Assembly: GCF_004341245.1 (NCBI RefSeq)
Contig: NZ_SLWY01000011.1
Location: forward strand, 1-64,000
Reading direction: 5' to 3'
DNA length: 64,000 bases
DNA from: Plasticicumulans lactativorans
Lineage (GTDB): Bacteria > Pseudomonadota > Gammaproteobacteria > Competibacterales > Competibacteraceae
Shown: piece by piece, positions 23,195-34,354 of the stretch
Layout: each line of letters opens with the position of its first letter
Numbering within the stretch: the first letter of the stretch is position 1
Program-made: the position numbers and the translations under genes
Notes under the pieces: generated by a model
The model's input: only the letters and a program-made list of their open reading frames with translations
Told to the model about the DNA's origin: nothing
Database searches by the model: none

Positions 23195-25459
23195 TCAGCC
23201 GAGCTTCTCCAGCAGGGCCCTGGCGCGTTCACGCTGCGCCTCGTCGCCTTCTTCGAGCACCTCGTCGAGCAGTCCGCGCGCGCCGAGCGTGTCGTCCATC
23301 TCCAGGTACGCCTGCGCGAGGTCGAGCTTCGTCTCGACGAAATCCGTTTCGGTGCTGGCGGCCGGCGCAGCGCCTGCCGGCGCCTCCTCCGCTGCCGTGA
23401 TGGCCGGCGCCGCAACCGGGGCCGCCGCGAGGGGTTCGAGCGACAGGCCGGACGCCGCCGTGGGCCTGCTCTGCGCCCGCTCACCGGCCCCGTCGCGCAC
23501 GGCGGCAGCGGACTCGCCGCCCGCCAACGACGACGGCGTCCAGTCGAGCACCGCGGGCAGTTCGATCGGCGACATCGGCGGTATCACCGGTTTCGCCGCC
23601 ACCGTCGGCGCTTCGACGCCCAGTTCGGGAAGCTCGATCGGCTTGAGGCCGAGTTCCCGCCAGATGTCATCGTCGCCCGCACCGCCGCCGCCGCCCGCCT
23701 TCGGCTCCGCTTCGACCGCGGCCGGGGCACGCGCCCCGGCAAGCTCCATCGCCAGATCCGGCAGCACGGGCCTGGGTGTGGGGGGTGCGAACAAGGGATC
23801 GTCGGGGCACAGTTCACGCCCCATGCGTACCACCTTGACCCAGGTCGGATCGGCCTCGCCGTAGACCTGCTGCCGCAGCAGGCCGGCCTCCAGGCGAAAG
23901 CTCGCCGCATCGCCCATCGCGTAGAGCACGTCGATGAGACGGGCGCGCAGGCCGGTGTTGTCGGGGGCCTCCGTCAGCGCCCGCTGCAGCAGGGCACGTG
24001 CTTCACCGTAATTGCTGACGGCCAGCAACAGGGCGGCCCGCTCCAGCGGGTCCTCGACCGGCGCGGCGCTCGTCGGCGCGCGCGCCATCACGGCCTCCCG
24101 CCGCGGTGGCGGCAGCGCGACGGGCGGCTCGACGCTGCCCCACGATCCGGTCACCGGTGCCAACGCCGTGTCGTTCGCCGTGGTCTTGGCGCGCCGGAAG
24201 GCCAGCACGCCGACCAGACCGGACAGCAGCGCGGCAAGGCCGAGGCCGGCGACCACCAGCGGATTGGCGAGGGTGTCGAGCAGGCTGCCGAGGAAGCCGG
24301 TTTCCTCGGCCGTTGAACTCCCGGCAGGTGCCACCGCCGGGGGCGGCGCAGCGGCGGCCACCGTCGGGGGGCTCGGGGGTGGCGTTGCGCCGGCCGCCGG
24401 ACGGGGTGCTTCAGGCGCGGCGGGGGACGCCGCGGGCGGCGCGGCGGTTTCCACCGCAGCCGGCAGGCGGTCGATGCGGCTGCGCAGGTGTTCGAGGCCG
24501 GCGGCCTGCAGGCGCAGACGCCCGTTGTCGAGCACGATCGGCGCCACGGCGGACGCGCCCGCCCCGCCGTCGCCGACGGAACCCGTGCCACTGCCAGCCC
24601 CTGAGGTTTCGCCTCCCGGCGGCAGCAGGCGCACCTGCGCCCCCATGTCGGGCGGCGGCGCTACGGGTGTTTCGGAGGGTGCCGCCGGCGACGGGGCGAC
24701 AGGGGGGGGTGCGACGGCTGCCGGCGCCGATGCCGACGGAGGGGCGGCGGGCGGCGTCGCGGCGACGGCTGCCCCGCCCCAGTCACCGTCGCCCGGCAGC
24801 CGCAGCATGGCGCCGGCACGCAGTCCGTCGGGTCCACGCGCGCTGAAGGCCTGGGGATTCGCTTCGTACAGGCGGTTGATCGCCTGGCGCGTGCTCATCG
24901 TCGGCGGGCGCAGGCGCTCGGCGATGCTCCAGAGCGTCTCCCCGCTGGCGACCGGCCCATAGCTACCGGCGCTGCCTGACGCCTGCGGACGCGCCCGCGA
25001 CGACGCCGATGCCGGCAACGGGGCTTCGCCCGGCGTGGCCTCGGCGAAGCGGCGCTGACCGGGGCGCACCGGGTCCAGCAGCACGGCGAACTCGCGCACG
25101 ACGCGCCCGCGGCCGGTGGAGATCTCGACCAGGAAGTTCAGCGCCGGCTCACGGATCGGGCGCTGCGAGGTCAGCCGCACGAACGTGCGTCCGTCGGGCC
25201 TGGCCTCGAGCGTGAAGCTGATGTCGCTGAACAGCGGCAGTCGGTCGATGCCGGCCTGGGAGAACTCCTGCGGCGACGCGAGTCGCACGGTGAGGTTCTG
25301 CAGATCGTCCGGCCCGACCGACAACAGTTCGACACTGGCGAGCAGGCGCTGGTTGAGTGCCGACCGCACCTGCAGCGGGCCGACCCCCAGCGCACCGGCG
25401 ACACCGGGCGCGAGCAGCAGACAGGCGACAAGAAAACGACTGTGCTTCCCTTTTGCCAT
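23195..25459 (-). CDS. fimV: FimV/HubP-like polar peptidoglycan-binding protein
   Basis: A 754-residue protein. An N-terminal signal (FLVACLLLAPGVAGALG) leads to the FimV N-domain (GVGPLQVRSALNQRLLASVELLSV ... LNFLVEISTGRGRVVREFAVLLDP). A LysM-type domain follows (VASGETLWSIAERLRPP), then a long Pro/Ala-rich region, a central transmembrane helix (PLVVAGLGLAALLSGLVGVLAF) and an acidic cytoplasmic part with TPR-like repeats (ERAALLLAVSNYGEARALLQRALTEAP). The end is the FimV C-terminal motif DLAQAYLEMDDTLGARGLLDEVLEEG. FimV supports type IV pilus assembly and polar localisation. asd upstream is its usual neighbour. Confidence 0.93.
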   Translation of the reverse strand: MAKGKHSRFLVACLLLAPGVAGALGVGPLQVRSALNQRLLASVELLSVGPDDLQNLTVRLASPQEFSQAGIDRLPLFSDISFTLEARPDGRTFVRLTSQRPIREPALNFLVEISTGRGRVVREFAVLLDPVRPGQRRFAEATPGEAPLPASASSRARPQASGSAGSYGPVASGETLWSIAERLRPPTMSTRQAINRLYEANPQAFSARGPDGLRAGAMLRLPGDGDWGGAAVAATPPAAPPSASAPAAVAPPPVAPSPAAPSETPVAPPPDMGAQVRLLPPGGETSGAGSGTGSVGDGGAGASAVAPIVLDNGRLRLQAAGLEHLRSRIDRLPAAVETAAPPAASPAAPEAPRPAAGATPPPSPPTVAAAAPPPAVAPAGSSTAEETGFLGSLLDTLANPLVVAGLGLAALLSGLVGVLAFRRAKTTANDTALAPVTGSWGSVEPPVALPPPRREAVMARAPTSAAPVEDPLERAALLLAVSNYGEARALLQRALTEAPDNTGLRARLIDVLYAMGDAASFRLEAGLLRQQVYGEADPTWVKVVRMGRELCPDDPLFAPPTPRPVLPDLAMELAGARAPAAVEAEPKAGGGGGAGDDDIWRELGLKPIELPELGVEAPTVAAKPVIPPMSPIELPAVLDWTPSSLAGGESAAAVRDGAGERAQSRPTAASGLSLEPLAAAPVAAPAITAAEEAPAGAAPAASTETDFVETKLDLAQAYLEMDDTLGARGLLDEVLEEGDEAQRERARALLEKLG

Positions 25460-25757
25460 CGTCGATCGCGTCAGCGCCCGCGGGGATGTTCAACGGAAAA
25501 GGCTGCCGAAAGGGGCCGGCGGCCAGGGAGTGCCGTTACGCCGAAGCGGCATAGCGGCGCCGATGCCCGCTTTCGCGCGGATTCTCGGCCATTGTCACGC
25601 CATGACAGGCGCGTGCAGCACCTTATCCGCCGCTACCCGCAGATTCAAGCCCCGCTCCCGGCGCCGCGCGGACACCGGGCGGCCGGCGCAAAGCGGCGCC
25701 GGGCAGGGTCGAGCCTGCCGCCTGCCCGCGCGGGCAGGCGGCAGGAAGCGGTACCGC
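25460..25757. other. 298-nt gap between asd and fimV
   Basis: No convincing gene on either strand. It holds the presumed fimV promoter region and, at the asd end, a perfect 32-bp palindrome annotated separately. A stretch near 25593-25625 (CATTGTCACGCCATGACAGG) is less GC-rich and could contain promoter elements, but no clear -35/-10 pair was found. Confidence 0.5.
25714..25745 (-). terminator. Perfect 32-bp palindrome after asd
   Basis: Sixteen bases from CCTGCCGCC to CCCGC are followed directly by their exact reverse complement, centred between 25729 and 25730. It begins 12 nt past the asd stop. In RNA it would form a very stable stem. No T-tract follows. It probably ends the leu-asd transcript or protects its 3' end. 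Confidence 0.5.
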
Positions 25758-26870
25758 TCAGGCCTGCAGCAGGATGCGCAGCGTGCGCCGCAAGGGCTCC
25801 GCCGCCCCCCACAGCAACTGGTCGCCGCAGGTGAAGGCGCCGAGGAAGGTCGGGCCCATGTTCAGCTTGCGCAGACGTCCGACCGGCACGTGCAGCTTGC
25901 CGGTGACGGCGGTCGGCGTCAGTTCGCGCATCGAGATCTCGCGCTCGTTCGGGACGACCTTCACCCAGTCGTTGGCGGTGCCGATGATCTCGTTCAGTTC
26001 GTCGAGCGGCACGTCCTGCGTGAGCTTGATGGTCAGGGCCTGGCTGTGGCAGCGCATCGCCCCGATACGCACGCACAGCCCGTCGATGGCGATCGGGTCG
26101 GCCTCGCGTCCGAGGATCTTGTTGGTCTCGGCCTGCCCCTTCCACTCCTCGCGGCTCTGGCCGTTGTCGAGCTGCTTGTCGATCCACGGGATCAGCGAGC
26201 CGGCCAACGGCACGCCGAAGTGATCGGCCGGGAACGCGGTGGAACGCAGGGTATCGGCCACGATGCGATCGATCTCGAGGATGGCCGAGGCCGGATCGTC
26301 GAGCTGCGCCGCCACCGAGGCGTGAATCGCCCCCATCTGCCGGATCAGCTCGCGCATGTTGTTGGCGCCGGCCCCGGAGGCCGCCTGGTAGGTCATCGCG
26401 CTCATCCACTCGACCAGGCCGTGCCGGAACAGGCCACCCAGCGCCATCAGCATCAGGCTGACCGTGCAGTTGCCGCCGATGAAATCGCGACCGCCCTGAT
26501 GCAGGGCACGCTCGATCACGTCGAGGTTGACCGGATCGAGCACGATGACCGCATCGTCCTTCATCCGCAGCGCCGAGGCGGCGTCGATCCAGTAGCCCTT
26601 CCAGCCCGCGGCGCGCAGTTGCGGGTAGATCTCGTGGGTGTAGTCGCCGCCCTGGCAGGAGATGATGGCGTCGGTCGCCTTGAGCTGGTCGATCGAGCGC
26701 GCGTCCTGCAACGCCGGCAGATCTTTGCCGATATCCGGGCCGCGCCCTCCCACGTTCGAGGTGGTGAAGAACACCGGATCGATCAGCGCGAAGTCGTTCT
26801 CCGCGCGCATCCGCTCCATCAGCACGGAACCGACCATTCCGCGCCACCCTACAAGCCCCACTCGCATCAT
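25758..26870 (-). CDS. asd: Aspartate-semialdehyde dehydrogenase
   Basis: A 370-residue NADPH enzyme making aspartate semialdehyde for lysine, methionine, threonine and diaminopimelate. It starts [20 protein letters not shown]. The catalytic Cys is in [17 protein letters not shown]. The substrate-binding [15 protein letters not shown] and the catalytic His in [12 protein letters not shown] are present, so this is the Gram-negative Asd type. Among three adjacent start codons (GTG 26873, ATG 26870, ATG 26867), ATG 26870 is best spaced from GAGGA. The order leuB-(membrane protein)-asd-fimV is typical. Confidence 0.95.
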   Translation of the reverse strand: MMRVGLVGWRGMVGSVLMERMRAENDFALIDPVFFTTSNVGGRGPDIGKDLPALQDARSIDQLKATDAIISCQGGDYTHEIYPQLRAAGWKGYWIDAASALRMKDDAVIVLDPVNLDVIERALHQGGRDFIGGNCTVSLMLMALGGLFRHGLVEWMSAMTYQAASGAGANNMRELIRQMGAIHASVAAQLDDPASAILEIDRIVADTLRSTAFPADHFGVPLAGSLIPWIDKQLDNGQSREEWKGQAETNKILGREADPIAIDGLCVRIGAMRCHSQALTIKLTQDVPLDELNEIIGTANDWVKVVPNEREISMRELTPTAVTGKLHVPVGRLRKLNMGPTFLGAFTCGDQLLWGAAEPLRRTLRILLQA

Positions 26871-26887
26871 CACTGCTTCCTCACCAT

Positions 26888-26907
26888 TGCACGGCCCTGG
26901 CCGTGCA
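26888..26907. promoter_or_regulatory. 9-bp inverted repeat in the asd leader
   Basis: TGCACGGCC (26888-26896) and GGCCGTGCA (26899-26907) are separated by two bases. On the minus strand the repeat comes directly after TAGAAT, a good -10 hexamer, and ends a short distance before the asd ribosome binding site. It could be an operator at an internal asd promoter or a hairpin in the leader. No -35 element is convincing. Confidence 0.35.
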
Positions 26908-26936
26908 TTCTAAAGAACCGTACCGCGCATCCGCCG

Positions 26937-27254
26937 CTAGCCCCAGGGTTGATGCCTGCTGGACGGGCGGCGCTTCACCAGGCGCCTGCCGATGAAGTAG
27001 CCGAGCAGCCCACCGACGACGGCGCAGACCGGGATCATCACGAAGGTGCTCCCCATCATCAGGCTGCGGGCGGTCTCCGCCTCTTCGATCAGCAACGGTC
27101 CCGTCGGGGATTCGCCGTTCATCAGGTGTGACAGCAGGCTGCCCACCACGGCTCCGCACAGCAGGCCGATCGTGAAGCCGATCGCGCGTGCGCGCTGCAC
27201 GCGCTCGCGCGTGTGCACGTGCGGCTTGGTCGTATCCCCCGCCACGGCGGCCAC
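26937..27254 (-). CDS. Small two-helix membrane protein, function unknown
   Basis: A 105-residue protein with a short basic start ([16 protein letters not shown]) and two hydrophobic segments ([21 protein letters not shown] and [24 protein letters not shown]), each rich in glycine. The tail is strongly basic ([16 protein letters not shown]). Both helices have Gly-xxx-Gly-like packing. GTG 27254 lies two bases past the leuB stop, so translation is coupled to leuB. A second GTG at 27245 is possible. No family recognised. Confidence 0.6.
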   Translation of the reverse strand: MAAVAGDTTKPHVHTRERVQRARAIGFTIGLLCGAVVGSLLSHLMNGESPTGPLLIEEAETARSLMMGSTFVMIPVCAVVGGLLGYFIGRRLVKRRPSSRHQPWG

Positions 27255-27256
27255 CG

Positions 27257-28333
27257 TCAGTCAAGCGCGGCCACGACCGCGCCCCCCATTTCCGCCGTAC
27301 CGACCCGCGTCGTGCCCTCCGAGGCGATGTCGGCGGTACGCAGGCCACGATCGAGCACGCGGCCGACGGCGCGCTCGATGCGCTCGGCCAGCGCGGGCTC
27401 GTTCAGCGTGTGGCGCAGCAGCATCGCCACCGACAGGATGGTCGCGAGCGGATTCGCCACCCCCCTGCCGGCGATGTCGGGCGCCGAGCCATGGATGGGC
27501 TCGTACATACCCTTGCCGTGCGCATCGAGCGAGGCCGAAGGCAGCATGCCGATCGAACCGGTGAGCTGCGCGGCGCAGTCCGACAGGATGTCGCCGAAGA
27601 TGTTGCCGGTCACGATCACGTCGAACTGCTTCGGTGCTCGCACCAGCTGCATCGCGGCATTGTCGACGTACATGTGGCTCAGGCTCACCTCGGGGTAGTC
27701 CGCGGCGACGGTCTGGGCGATTTCGCGCCAGAGTTCCGACACTTCGAGCACGTTCGCCTTGTCCACCGAACACACCCGGCGATCGCGCTTCATCGCGGCG
27801 TCGAAGGCGGCGCGCATGATGCGCACGATCTCCGACTCGCGGTACACCATCGTGTTGAAGCCCTCGCGCTCGCCGCTGTCAAGGGTGCGGATGCCGCGCG
27901 GCTGGCCGAAGTAGATGTCGCCGGTCAGCTCGCGCACGATCATGATGTCGAGCCCCGACACCACCTCGGGCTTCAGCGCCGAGGCCGCGGCGAGCTGCGG
28001 GTAGAGGATCGCCGGGCGCAGGTTGGCAAACAGTTCGAGATCGGCGCGGATCGCCAGCAGCCCGCGCTCGGGCCGCAGCGGCCGTTCGATGGCCTCCCAC
28101 TTCGGGCCACCGACCGCGCCGAGCAGGATTGCATCGGCCGCGCGCGCCAGGCGGCGCGTTTCCTCCGGGTAGGGCTGGCCGTGGGCGTCGACCGCGCAGC
28201 CCCCGAGCAGGCCGGACTCGAGTTCGACCGCAAGCCCGAAGTCTCGCCGCAGGGCTTCGAGCACCTTGACCGCCTCGGCGACGATCTCGGGCCCGATCCC
28301 GTCGCCGGGCAACACCAGAATCTTCTTGCTCAT
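27257..28333 (-). CDS. leuB: 3-isopropylmalate dehydrogenase
   Basis: A 358-residue NAD-dependent enzyme of leucine synthesis that oxidises and decarboxylates 3-isopropylmalate. It starts [17 protein letters not shown]. The substrate-binding segment with [16 protein letters not shown] is present. Metal-binding aspartates lie in the segment reading [29 protein letters not shown] is the NAD-binding motif. ATG 28333 is preferred over GTG 28336 because AGGTGAG is five bases upstream of it. It is separated from leuD by 243 nt without a gene; a run of seven T residues on the minus strand near 28542-28548 lies just past leuD. Confidence 0.96.
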   Translation of the reverse strand: MSKKILVLPGDGIGPEIVAEAVKVLEALRRDFGLAVELESGLLGGCAVDAHGQPYPEETRRLARAADAILLGAVGGPKWEAIERPLRPERGLLAIRADLELFANLRPAILYPQLAAASALKPEVVSGLDIMIVRELTGDIYFGQPRGIRTLDSGEREGFNTMVYRESEIVRIMRAAFDAAMKRDRRVCSVDKANVLEVSELWREIAQTVAADYPEVSLSHMYVDNAAMQLVRAPKQFDVIVTGNIFGDILSDCAAQLTGSIGMLPSASLDAHGKGMYEPIHGSAPDIAGRGVANPLATILSVAMLLRHTLNEPALAERIERAVGRVLDRGLRTADIASEGTTRVGTAEMGGAVVAALD

Positions 28334-28576
28334 CACATCTCACCTGTCTGCCGGTCGCGCCGGACGGCGCCCGATCCAACCTCCAAGCAGCTTGTGTGCC
28401 AAACCACCGAACACCGCCCCGGGTGCCCGTCCGGCGGCGCTGGCGGCCCCTGGCGCATCGCCAAGTGCCTGCCCCGCCGTCACCCGCTCCGCCCGCCGTC
28501 ATCGCGCTCGCCGCGCTCCCGCCGGGGCTTCGCACCGACTGTAAAAAAATCTAACGGTACCGGGAGCGGACAGCGC

Positions 28577-29215
28577 CTAGCCGAACAGCCAGGGCGCCTC
28601 CTCGCGCCGCCTCGCCTCGTAGGCGCGGATGTCGTCGGCGTGCTGCAGGGTCAGGCCGATGTCGTCGAGGCCGCCGACCAGGCAGTGCTTGCGGAACGGG
28701 TCGATGTCGAAGCCGAACACCTCGCCGGCGGGCGTGGTGACGGTCTGCGCGGGCAGGTCGATGGTCAGCGCGTAGCCCTGCTGCGTCGCCACCGCGGCGA
28801 ACAGGCGGTCGACGACGCCGGCGTCGAGGCGGATCGGCAGCACGCCGTTCTTGCCGCAGTTGTTGAAGAAGATGTCGGCGAAGCTCGGCGCGATCACCGC
28901 GCGGAAGCCGTAGTCGTCCAGCGCCCACACGGCGTGCTCGCGCGAGCTGCCGCAGCCGAAGTTCTCGCGCGCGAGCAGCACGCTGGCACCGGCGTAGCGC
29001 GGCTGGTTGAGCACGAAGTCCGGGTTGCGCGGGCGCGTCGCGCAGTCCTGCCCGGGCTGGCCGACATCCAGGTAGCGCCATTCGTCGAACAGGTTGGGGC
29101 CGAAGCCCGAGCGCTTGATCGACTTCAGGAACTGCTTGGGGATGATGGCGTCGGTGTCGACGTTCGGCCGGTCGAGCGGGGCGACCAGTCCGGTGTGGCG
29201 AGTGAAAGCCTGCAT
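28577..29215 (-). CDS. leuD: 3-isopropylmalate dehydratase small subunit
   Basis: A 212-residue swivel-domain subunit that pairs with LeuC to isomerise 2- to 3-isopropylmalate. It starts [33 protein letters not shown], the usual beginning. [36 protein letters not shown] holds the substrate-recognition loop, followed by [11 protein letters not shown]. The GST-like gene sits between it and leuC. Confidence 0.96.
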   Translation of the reverse strand: MQAFTRHTGLVAPLDRPNVDTDAIIPKQFLKSIKRSGFGPNLFDEWRYLDVGQPGQDCATRPRNPDFVLNQPRYAGASVLLARENFGCGSSREHAVWALDDYGFRAVIAPSFADIFFNNCGKNGVLPIRLDAGVVDRLFAAVATQQGYALTIDLPAQTVTTPAGEVFGFDIDPFRKHCLVGGLDDIGLTLQHADDIRAYEARRREEAPWLFG

Positions 29216-29251
29216 GACGTCACCTTCTCTGTACGCTGGGGGCCGCGGGCT

Positions 29252-29902
29252 TCAGCGGCCGCATTCGAATGCTTCGATCACATCGGGTTCGCGCGCGGCG
29301 GCGTCGGCCCAGGCACGCACGTGCACATCCGCGCGCAGCGTGGCGAGGTAGTCGTCCACCACGCCGGGGCGGCTGATGCCGTACGGCGGGAAGCGGAAGG
29401 CGAAGGGCGCGAACATCGCGTCGGCGATCGAGAACGGCCCGAACAGCCACGGGCCGTCGACGCCGAAGCGCGCGCGGCAGTCGCCCCAGATCGCCTCGAT
29501 GCGCGCGATCTCGGCCTCGACCTCGGGGGTCAGCGTCACCCGGCGCCCGCTGGCGCGGGCGTTCATGCAGAGGGTGCTGCGGATGGCCGGGAAGCCCGCG
29601 TGCATCTCCGTGCTCACCGCGCGCGCCACGGCGCGGGCGCGCGAATCGGCGGGCCACAGCGTCGGCGCGAGTTCGGCGAGGCGCTCGCAGATCGCGAGCG
29701 ACTCCCACACCACCAGGCCGCCTTCGCGCCACACCGGCACCTTGCCCGAGGGCGACAGCTCGGCGATGCGCGCCGCGCCCTCGGCGGTGCCGAGGCGCAC
29801 CGGCACCTCTTCGAAATCGATGCCGGCGTGGCGCGCGGCGAGCCAGGGGCGCAGCGACCACGATGAGTACGTCTTGTTGCCGATCACCAGTTGCGCACGC
29901 AT
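29252..29902 (-). CDS. Glutathione S-transferase-like protein inside the leu cluster
   Basis: A 216-residue two-domain GST. The N-terminal thioredoxin-like half reads QLVIGNKTYSSWSLRPWLAARHAGIDFEEV. The family position for the catalytic Tyr/Ser/Cys is within KTYSSWSLRP, likely a serine. The glutathione-binding SGKVPVW and ESLAICERLAE motifs are present, and the all-helical half has FGPFSIADAMFAPFAFRF. It starts ten bases after leuC stops and ends 36 nt before leuD. No role in leucine synthesis is known for GSTs. Such genes often handle electrophiles or are co-opted lyases. Confidence 0.88.
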   Translation of the reverse strand: MRAQLVIGNKTYSSWSLRPWLAARHAGIDFEEVPVRLGTAEGAARIAELSPSGKVPVWREGGLVVWESLAICERLAELAPTLWPADSRARAVARAVSTEMHAGFPAIRSTLCMNARASGRRVTLTPEVEAEIARIEAIWGDCRARFGVDGPWLFGPFSIADAMFAPFAFRFPPYGISRPGVVDDYLATLRADVHVRAWADAAAREPDVIEAFECGR

Positions 29903-29912
29903 GGCAGCCGCC

Positions 29913-31316
29913 TCAGAACCCGCGCACGTCGACGAAATGGCCGGCGATCGCCGCCGCCGCCGCCATCGCCGGGCTCACCAGGTGCGTGCGTCCGCCGGCC
30001 CCCTGGCGCCCCTCGAAGTTGCGGTTGCTGGTGCTCGCGCAATGCTCGCCGGGGCCGAGCCGGTCGGCGTTCATCGCCAGGCACATCGAGCAGCCGGGTT
30101 CGCGCCATTCGAAACCCGCCGCCGTGAACACGCGGTCGAGCCCCTCGGCCTCGGCCTGCGCCTTGACCAGGCCCGAGCCCGGCACCACCAGCGCCTGCTT
30201 GACGCTGGCGGCGACCTTGCGGCCGCGGACCACCGCGGCGGCCGCGCGCAGGTCCTCGATGCGGGCGTTGGTGCACGAACCGATGAAGATGCGGTCGAGC
30301 GCGATCGCCGTCACCGGCAGCCTGGCCGTGAGCCCCATGTAGGCCAGCGCCTTCTCCATGCCGCTGCGTCTGACCGGATCGGCCTCGACGGCCGGGTCGG
30401 GCACCTGGCCGGAGATCGGCACGACCATCTCGGGCGAGGTGCCCCAGGTCACCTGCGGCTCGATGCTCTCGGCGCGGATCTCGACCAGGGCATCGAAGGT
30501 CGCGTCGACGTCGGAGTGCAGCGTGCGCCACCACGCCACCGCCTGCTCCCAGTGTTCGGGCCGCGGCGCGTGCGCACGGCCGCGCAGGTATTCGATGGTG
30601 GTGTCGTCGACGGCGATCATGCCGGCGCGCGCGCCGGCCTCGATCGCCATGTTGCACACCGTCATGCGGCCTTCCATCGACAGCGCGCGGATGGCGCTGC
30701 CGCCGAACTCGATCGCGTAGCCGGTGCCGCCGGCGGTGCCGATGCGCCCGATGATCGCCAGCACGATGTCCTTGGCGGTCACGCCGGGGCCGACCTCGCC
30801 GTCGACGCGCACCAGCATGGCCTTGGACTTCTTCTGCACCAGGCACTGCGTCGCCATCACGTGCTCGACTTCCGAGGTGCCGATGCCGAAGGCGAGCGCG
30901 CCGAAGGCGCCGTGGGTCGAGGTGTGCGAATCACCGCAGACCACCGTCATCCCCGGCAGCGTGGCGCCCTGCTCCGGGCCGACCACGTGCACGATGCCGC
31001 GGCGGGCGTCGCCGATGCGGTAGTACTCGAGGCTGAAGGTGCGGGCATTGGCGTCGAGCGTCTCGACCTGGGTGCGCGACACCGGATCGGCGATCTCGGT
31101 GAAGCCGGGGTCGGTCGGCGTGTTGTGGTCGGCCATCGCGACGATGGCGTCGCGCCGCCACAGGGGCCGGCCGGCCAGTTGCAGGCCCTCGAAGGCCTGC
31201 GGCGAGGTGACCTCGTGGACCAGGTGCCGGTCGATGTAGAGCAGCGCCGTGCCATCGGCCTCGGTGCGCACGACGTGGGCGTCCCAGAGCTTGTCGTAGA
31301 GGGTCTTGGCGGACAT
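29913..31316 (-). CDS. leuC: 3-isopropylmalate dehydratase large subunit
   Basis: A 467-residue aconitase-family subunit carrying a [4Fe-4S] cluster. Cluster ligands are the Cys in [13 protein letters not shown] and the pair in [13 protein letters not shown]. The active-site segments [27 protein letters not shown] and [13 protein letters not shown] are intact. It is the first gene of the minus-strand leu group. GAGGAG precedes the start, and the upstream 117 nt are shared with a divergent LysR gene, the probable regulator. Confidence 0.97.
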   Translation of the reverse strand: MSAKTLYDKLWDAHVVRTEADGTALLYIDRHLVHEVTSPQAFEGLQLAGRPLWRRDAIVAMADHNTPTDPGFTEIADPVSRTQVETLDANARTFSLEYYRIGDARRGIVHVVGPEQGATLPGMTVVCGDSHTSTHGAFGALAFGIGTSEVEHVMATQCLVQKKSKAMLVRVDGEVGPGVTAKDIVLAIIGRIGTAGGTGYAIEFGGSAIRALSMEGRMTVCNMAIEAGARAGMIAVDDTTIEYLRGRAHAPRPEHWEQAVAWWRTLHSDVDATFDALVEIRAESIEPQVTWGTSPEMVVPISGQVPDPAVEADPVRRSGMEKALAYMGLTARLPVTAIALDRIFIGSCTNARIEDLRAAAAVVRGRKVAASVKQALVVPGSGLVKAQAEAEGLDRVFTAAGFEWREPGCSMCLAMNADRLGPGEHCASTSNRNFEGRQGAGGRTHLVSPAMAAAAAIAGHFVDVRGF

Positions 31317-31385
31317 GGCGGGTCTCTCCTCAGCAGGTGCCAGACAGGTTACGAGCGCACGGTCAATAAAACAAATTCATCTTGT

Positions 31386-31400
31386 TCATGGATTGCATGA
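31386..31400. promoter_or_regulatory. Candidate LysR operator between leuC and the LysR gene
   Basis: TCATG-N5-CATGA is a perfect inverted repeat (31386-31390 and 31396-31400) in the divergent intergenic region. It contains the T-N11-A type core of LysR sites and is 34 bp from the LysR start. The surrounding 31370-31412 stretch is clearly AT-richer than the genes. Location and symmetry support it. Binding is inferred. Confidence 0.5.
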
Positions 31401-31433
31401 CAATCAGGAATTCCATGGCTTGATGGAGCCTGC

Positions 31434-32339
31434 ATGGATATAGACAGCCTGATCGCATTCGTCGCGGTGGCCGAGACGGCGTCGTTCTCGCTCGCCGGCG
31501 AACGCCTCCACCTGACCCAGCCCGCGGTGAGCAAGCGCATCGGCGCGCTCGAAGCCCGGCTGGGCGCACGGCTGTTCGACCGCATCGGCCGGCGCGTGCT
31601 GATCACCGAGGCCGGGCGCACGCTGCTGCCGCGCGCGCGGCGCATCCTCGCCGAGCTCGACGACTGCCGGCGCGCGCTCGACAACCTCTCGGGGGCGATC
31701 GCCGGGCCGCTCGTGCTCGCCACCAGCCACCACATCGGCCTGCACCGCCTGCCGCCGATCCTGCGCCGCTTCGCGGTGCGCCACCCGCAGGTGCGGCTCG
31801 ACATGCGCTTCATGGATTCGGAAGTCGCCTGCGCGCAGGTGCTGCACGGCGAGGTCGAGCTCGCCATCGTCACGCTGCCGGACGTCCCGCCCGCGGCGCT
31901 CACGCTGACGCCGCTGTGGCGCGACGTCCTCGTGCTGGTCACCGACCACGTGCACCCGCTCGCCAAGCAGCGCCGCGTGTCGCCGCAGCAGCTGATGGGC
32001 TACCCGGCGATCCTCCCCGGCGCCGGCACCTTCACGCGGCGGCTGATCGACCGTCTGTTCGAACCGCTGGGGCTGGAGCCGCCGGTGGCGTTCTCCACCA
32101 ACTACCTGGAGACCATCAAGATGATGGTCTCGGTGGGGATGGGCTGGAGCCTGCTGCCGCAGATCATGGTCGACGGCAGCCTGGCGGCGCTGGAACTCGC
32201 CGGCGGCTGCCCCGATCGCCGCCTCGGGGTGGTGACGCACGCGCGGCAGACGCCGTCGAACGCGGCGCGGGCGATGCTGGAACTGCTGGCGTGCGAGGCG
32301 CCCGGTGACGGCGTCGCCGCGCCGTGGCGCGGCTACTGA
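31434..32339 (+). CDS. LysR-family regulator, divergent from leuC
   Basis: A 301-residue LysR-type regulator. The N-terminal winged helix-turn-helix is DIDSLIAFVAVAETASFSLAGERLHLTQPAVSKRIGALEARLG. The effector domain starts near residue 90 (GPLVLATSHHIGLHRLPPIL) and follows the periplasmic-binding fold. GGAG six bases upstream supports ATG 31434. Divergence from leuCDB with a symmetric site in between suggests it responds to a leucine-pathway intermediate or a related acid, as LeuO- and other LysR regulators of leu genes do. The effector cannot be read from sequence. Confidence 0.88.
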   Translation: MDIDSLIAFVAVAETASFSLAGERLHLTQPAVSKRIGALEARLGARLFDRIGRRVLITEAGRTLLPRARRILAELDDCRRALDNLSGAIAGPLVLATSHHIGLHRLPPILRRFAVRHPQVRLDMRFMDSEVACAQVLHGEVELAIVTLPDVPPAALTLTPLWRDVLVLVTDHVHPLAKQRRVSPQQLMGYPAILPGAGTFTRRLIDRLFEPLGLEPPVAFSTNYLETIKMMVSVGMGWSLLPQIMVDGSLAALELAGGCPDRRLGVVTHARQTPSNAARAMLELLACEAPGDGVAAPWRGY

Positions 32340-32352
32340 AGGGCTGCCGCGC

Positions 32353-34305
<1,953 letters not shown>

Positions 34306-34354
34306 CGGAATCTCCCAGGTGGATCGTCGAATAATTGGTTTCGATCGAAACTTT

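Noticed and set aside
28542-28576. T-tract after leuD as a rho-independent terminator
   Set aside because: The run of T on the minus strand is clear, but the only stem before it is the 8-bp CGGTACCG palindrome, which cannot form a useful hairpin loop.
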